Assembly: GCA_026710435.1 (NCBI GenBank)
Contig: JAPOQZ010000074.1
Coordinates: 33,843-97,842 of the forward strand
From: a bacterium
GTDB lineage: Bacteria; Actinomycetota; Acidimicrobiia; Spongiisociales; Spongiisociaceae
Length of the DNA: 64,000 nt
Reading direction: 5' to 3'
In this document: positions 60,956 through 64,000 of the stretch, in pieces
How positions within the stretch are numbered: position 1 is the first letter of the stretch
Layout of the letters: each line of letters begins with the position of its first letter
The notes under the pieces: generated by a model
Told to the model about the DNA's origin: nothing
Databases searched by the model: none
What the model saw: only the letters and a program-made list of their open reading frames with translations
Position numbers and translations under genes: made by a program

Positions 60956-63445
60956 ATGTTTGAGCGCTTCACCGACCGGGCACGTCGCGTGGTGGTCCTT
61001 GCTCAGGAAGAGGCCCGGTTACTCAATCACAACTACATCGGAACCGAGCACATCCTTCTCGGGCTCATCCACGAGGGGGAGGGCGTAGCCGCCCGGAGCC
61101 TTCAAAGCCTTGGGATACGTCTCGATTCGGTGCGGAGCCAGGTTGTGGAGACTATCGGGCAGGGTCACCAATCGCCCTCCGGGCACATCCCGTTCACTCC
61201 GAGGGCCAAGAAGGTTCTCGAACTGAGCCTGCGGGAAGCCCTCCAACTCGGACACAACTACATCGGTACCGAACACATCCTGTTGGGGTTGATCCGGGAA
61301 GGGGATGGAGTAGCCGCTCAGGTCCTTGAGAAACTTGGCGCCGACCTAACCAAAGTCCGTCAGACGGTCATCCAACTGCTCTCGGGGGGATCCGGTGACG
61401 AGCCCACACCGGCCGGCACCGCTCCCTCCGCCAGGGGTTCCACGGCATCGGGCTCGACGGTCCTCGACCAGTTCGGTCGCAATCTCACCCAGTTGGCCGG
61501 CGAGCATGCACTCGATCCCGTAATCGGCCGGCTCTCGGAGATCCAGCGGGTCATGCAGATCCTGTCCCGACGGTCCAAGAACAACCCGGTGCTGATCGGC
61601 GAGCCAGGCGTGGGCAAGACAGCCATAGTGGAGGGACTGGCCCAGCAGATCGTCGCCGGCGAGGTTCCGGACACGCTCACGTCGCGGCAGATCTACACGC
61701 TCGATCTCGGAGCGCTGGTTGCCGGCTCCCGTTACCGGGGCGACTTCGAGGAGCGGCTCAAGAAAGTCCTCAAGGAGATCAAGACCCGAGGGGACATCAT
61801 CCTGTTCATAGACGAGATACATACGCTCGTGGGGGCCGGGGCTGCCGAAGGCGCCATCGATGCCGCCAGCATCCTCAAGCCCATGCTGGCACGGGGAGAG
61901 CTGCAGACCGTGGGCGCCACCACCATCGAGGAGTACCGCAAGTACTTGGAGAAGGACTCCGCGCTCGAGCGTCGCTTCCAGCCCATCCATGTGGACGAAC
62001 CGACGGTTGCCGAAACCGTCTTGATCCTCCATGGTCTCAAAGATCGCTACGAGGCCCATCATTCGGTTCGCTTCACCGACAGTGCCATCAACATGGCCGC
62101 CAACCTCGCTGACCGCTACATCTCCGACCGGTTCCTTCCGGACAAGGCGATCGACCTGATCGACGAAGCCGGTAGCAGGAACCGTATCTTCCGGAGGAGT
62201 TCGAGCCCGCATCTCAAGCAGATCGACGACCAATTGAGCGCCGTACGCAACGACAAGCTCAAGGCGGTGTCGGCCCAGCAGTTCGAGCAGGCCGCCAAGC
62301 TGCGCGACCAGGAACGTTCCCTCCTGTCCGACCGGGCCCGCCGGAGTTCGGAGTTGGGCCTTGGTGGCAAGACCGACGAATGGGTGATCGACGAGGACGA
62401 GATCGCCGACGTGCTCGCCCAATGGACCGGCATACCAGTCCAGCGCCTCACCGAGGAGGAGACTGCCCGCTTGGTCCACATGGAAGAGGAACTTCACAAG
62501 CGGATCATCGGCCAGCACGACGGGATCTCGGCTGTGAGCCGGGCGATCAGGAGGACTCGGGCGGGCCTCAAGGATCCCAAGCGGCCCAGTGGTTCGTTCA
62601 TCTTCCTCGGCCCGTCGGGGGTCGGCAAGACAGAAACGGCCAAGGCCCTCGCCGAGTTCCTGTTCGGCGACGAGGATGCCCTCATCCAGCTCGACATGTC
62701 CGAGTACATGGAGAAGCACACCGTAAGTCGGCTCGTCGGCTCGCCTCCCGGATACGTTGGCTACGACGAGGGCGGCCAGCTGACCGAGTCCGTACGCCGC
62801 AAGCCCTTCTCGGTGGTGCTATTCGATGAGATCGAGAAGGCACACCCTGACGTCTTCAACACGTTGCTCCAGATTCTCGAGGATGGCCGTCTGACCGACG
62901 CGCAGGGAAGAACCGTGGACTTCAAGAACACGGTCATCATAATGACCTCGAACCTGGGATCCCAGTCGCTTCGCAAGCGTTCGGTGGGCTTCCAGCAGGA
63001 GGACGACGAGGTCAGCTACGAGAAGATGAAGCAGAAGCTGACCGACGAACTGAAGCGTCACTTCCGTCCGGAGTTCCTGAACCGTATCGACGAAGTCATC
63101 GTCTTCCATCGGCTGACCGAGCACGAAGTCAAGCAGATCGTCGACCTGTTGCTCGTGAGGGACCGGGAGCAGTTGGCGACCCAGGCGCTCGACCTGGTGC
63201 TGAGCGATGCCGCCAAGACGTTCCTGGTCAGAAAGGGTTATGACCGGGAGTTGGGGGCCCGGCCGCTGAGGCGGGCCATCCAGCGGTATCTCGAAGATCC
63301 GTTGGCCGAACAGGTGCTCCTGGGTGACTACCCCTCCGGCAGCACCATCGTGGTCGACGCGGAACCCGAAGGCAGAGTGCTGATCTTCGAGATGGTGGAT
63401 ACGCCGGACATACCGCCGGTAGATCTGGTCGATTCCGAGTCGTAA
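60956..63445 (+). CDS. clpC: ATP-dependent Clp protease ATPase subunit ClpC
   Basis: The protein has 829 residues. The N-domain has two repeats (1-145). AAA-1: [14 protein letters not shown], then [14 protein letters not shown] coiled-coil M domain with a UVR-like motif ([15 protein letters not shown]) follows. AAA-2: [29 protein letters not shown]. The C-terminal D2 small domain has [17 protein letters not shown]. It unfolds substrates and feeds them to ClpP. The N-domain is nearly duplicated in the folB fusion at 53111. It ends just before hairpin repeat B. Confidence 0.96.
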   Translation: MFERFTDRARRVVVLAQEEARLLNHNYIGTEHILLGLIHEGEGVAARSLQSLGIRLDSVRSQVVETIGQGHQSPSGHIPFTPRAKKVLELSLREALQLGHNYIGTEHILLGLIREGDGVAAQVLEKLGADLTKVRQTVIQLLSGGSGDEPTPAGTAPSARGSTASGSTVLDQFGRNLTQLAGEHALDPVIGRLSEIQRVMQILSRRSKNNPVLIGEPGVGKTAIVEGLAQQIVAGEVPDTLTSRQIYTLDLGALVAGSRYRGDFEERLKKVLKEIKTRGDIILFIDEIHTLVGAGAAEGAIDAASILKPMLARGELQTVGATTIEEYRKYLEKDSALERRFQPIHVDEPTVAETVLILHGLKDRYEAHHSVRFTDSAINMAANLADRYISDRFLPDKAIDLIDEAGSRNRIFRRSSSPHLKQIDDQLSAVRNDKLKAVSAQQFEQAAKLRDQERSLLSDRARRSSELGLGGKTDEWVIDEDEIADVLAQWTGIPVQRLTEEETARLVHMEEELHKRIIGQHDGISAVSRAIRRTRAGLKDPKRPSGSFIFLGPSGVGKTETAKALAEFLFGDEDALIQLDMSEYMEKHTVSRLVGSPPGYVGYDEGGQLTESVRRKPFSVVLFDEIEKAHPDVFNTLLQILEDGRLTDAQGRTVDFKNTVIIMTSNLGSQSLRKRSVGFQQEDDEVSYEKMKQKLTDELKRHFRPEFLNRIDEVIVFHRLTEHEVKQIVDLLLVRDREQLATQALDLVLSDAAKTFLVRKGYDRELGARPLRRAIQRYLEDPLAEQVLLGDYPSGSTIVVDAEPEGRVLIFEMVDTPDIPPVDLVDSES

Positions 63446-63460
63446 AGACTCCCTGGAAGG

Positions 63461-63558
63461 GTTCTGAACAATGACGATTGCTCGGGCCTGCCGCCCGCCG
63501 ACCGAGGAATCAGGAATCATGTCGGTGATTGGCAGGCCGCCGGTGGATTGCTCAGCAC
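63461..63558. repeat. long-hairpin dispersed repeat, copy B
   Basis: The 98-bp element starts 16 bases after the clpC stop. Identical blocks to copy A (38566): CTGAACAATGACGATTGCTC, GGCCTGC, CCCGCCGACC, TCATGTCGG, TTGGCAGGC and GGTGGATTGCTCAGCAC. Where copy A pairs CGCCGAC with GTCGGCG, copy B has GTCGGTG, so the pairing survives as a G-U pair. It may act as the clpC terminator. Confidence 0.75.
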
Positions 63559-63706
63559 CCTCCTCGCACCCCCTGACGCAGCGAACAGATCTTGCGGAAG
63601 TGGAACCATTGCACGGGCCTCTGCACTGGCTACCGGATTCCGAGCGGCGTAGAATGCCGGAACCGGTATCCCTGCGACAGGGTTTCGGAGTAGGAGGATT
63701 GGAACC

Positions 63707-64000
63707 ATGCGCATGAAGACCAGGTTGTTGTCCGTGTTGGCGGCGTTCGCGTTGCTAGCAGCGGCTTGCGGGGGCGAAGAGGAGCCGGGCACGACAGCAA
63801 CCCAAGCGAGCTCCGAGACTCCTGAAGCCACCCAGCCCCCTACGGGTGAGCCGATCAAGATCGGTTTGGTCTATGACATCGGTGGTCGGGGTGATCAGTC
63901 GTTCAACGATGCGGCGGCAGCTGGTCTTGACAGGGCCGCGACGGAGTTGGGCATCGAGTTCTCGGAGGCGTCGGCGAACGAGGACGGGACCAACCGTGAG
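63707..64000 (+). CDS. BMP-family lipoprotein (nucleoside-binding), 3'-truncated
   Basis: Only 98 codons are in the window. A lipoprotein signal peptide ends in LLAAAC (lipobox, Cys at about residue 21), followed by a Glu/Thr/Ser-rich linker, then the periplasmic-binding start KIGLVYDIGGRGDQSFNDAAAAGLDRA. DQSFNDAAA is the hallmark of the basic membrane protein (PnrA-like) family, which captures purine nucleosides for an ABC importer. TAGGAGG lies upstream of the ATG. The transporter genes are expected after the window end. Confidence 0.88.
   Translation, partial: MRMKTRLLSVLAAFALLAAACGGEEEPGTTATQASSETPEATQPPTGEPIKIGLVYDIGGRGDQSFNDAAAAGLDRAATELGIEFSEASANEDGTNRE

Overview
The window is 64 kb of GC-rich, gene-dense DNA from a high-GC Gram-positive bacterium, most likely an actinobacterium of the Acidimicrobiia type. 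This is inferred from gene content and order: DUF2342 metalloprotease-tilS-hpt-ftsH-folE-folP, topA...tmk-holB, a SigR/RsrA-like sigma/anti-sigma pair, a DUF222/HNH protein and type III pantothenate kinase. The genus cannot be named from sequence alone. Nearly everything is chromosomal core. No CRISPR array, rRNA, complete IS or prophage was seen.

Layout. 1-2.1 kb: the end of a c-type cytochrome, a small membrane protein and the NADH/NAD+ sensor Rex. 2.2-6.2 kb: argJ, a DUF222/HNH protein and a ribbon-helix-helix/DUF5615 toxin-antitoxin pair. 6.3-21.5 kb: a complete nuo operon (complex I) in which nuoE and nuoF are one fused gene and a 300-bp spacer separates nuoL from nuoM. 21.4-28.6 kb: a bactofilin-like membrane protein, topA, an MFS transporter, tmk and holB. 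28.7-32.8 kb: an O-methyltransferase, a patch of decayed genes (Ldh2-family remnant, frameshifted PadR regulator), a chromate transporter and an FAD oxidoreductase. 33-38.5 kb: A-type Fe-S carrier, 3Fe-4S ferredoxin, 2-oxoacid dehydrogenase E1alpha/E1beta/E2, M20 amidohydrolase and cupin. 38.9-43.7 kb: aspartyl protease-like protein, K+ channel, acyltransferase, tRNA-Thr(CGU), ECF sigma and anti-sigma, DUF2236 protein. 43.8-54.5 kb: metalloprotease, tilS, hpt, NCS2 permease, ftsH and a folate operon (folE, folP, a phosphatase-like gene, a Clp N-domain-FolB fusion, folK). 55.3-64 kb: DUF2520 protein, panC, coaX, lysS, a polyprenyl diphosphate synthase, clpC and the start of a BMP-family lipoprotein.

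Novel structure. (1) A dispersed intergenic repeat of about 190-220 bp, with imperfect terminal inverted repeats built on TTAGCCCC, occurs five times (one copy strongly diverged). In most cases the outer TTAG or TTAA of the repeat is the stop codon of the adjacent gene; six gene 3' ends are affected. (2) A second dispersed element of 91-98 bp forms one long hairpin and occurs twice, 25 kb apart. (3) Dihydroneopterin aldolase (FolB) carries a full ClpC-type N-terminal domain very similar to that of the clpC gene 7 kb away. (4) NuoE and NuoF are fused inside a normal complex I operon. Smaller oddities are a DHPS with Asn in place of a conserved Asp, a phosphatase-like protein without its catalytic cysteine, an NCS2 permease with a cytosolic ATPase-like tail, and a chromate transporter that seems to start at CTG.
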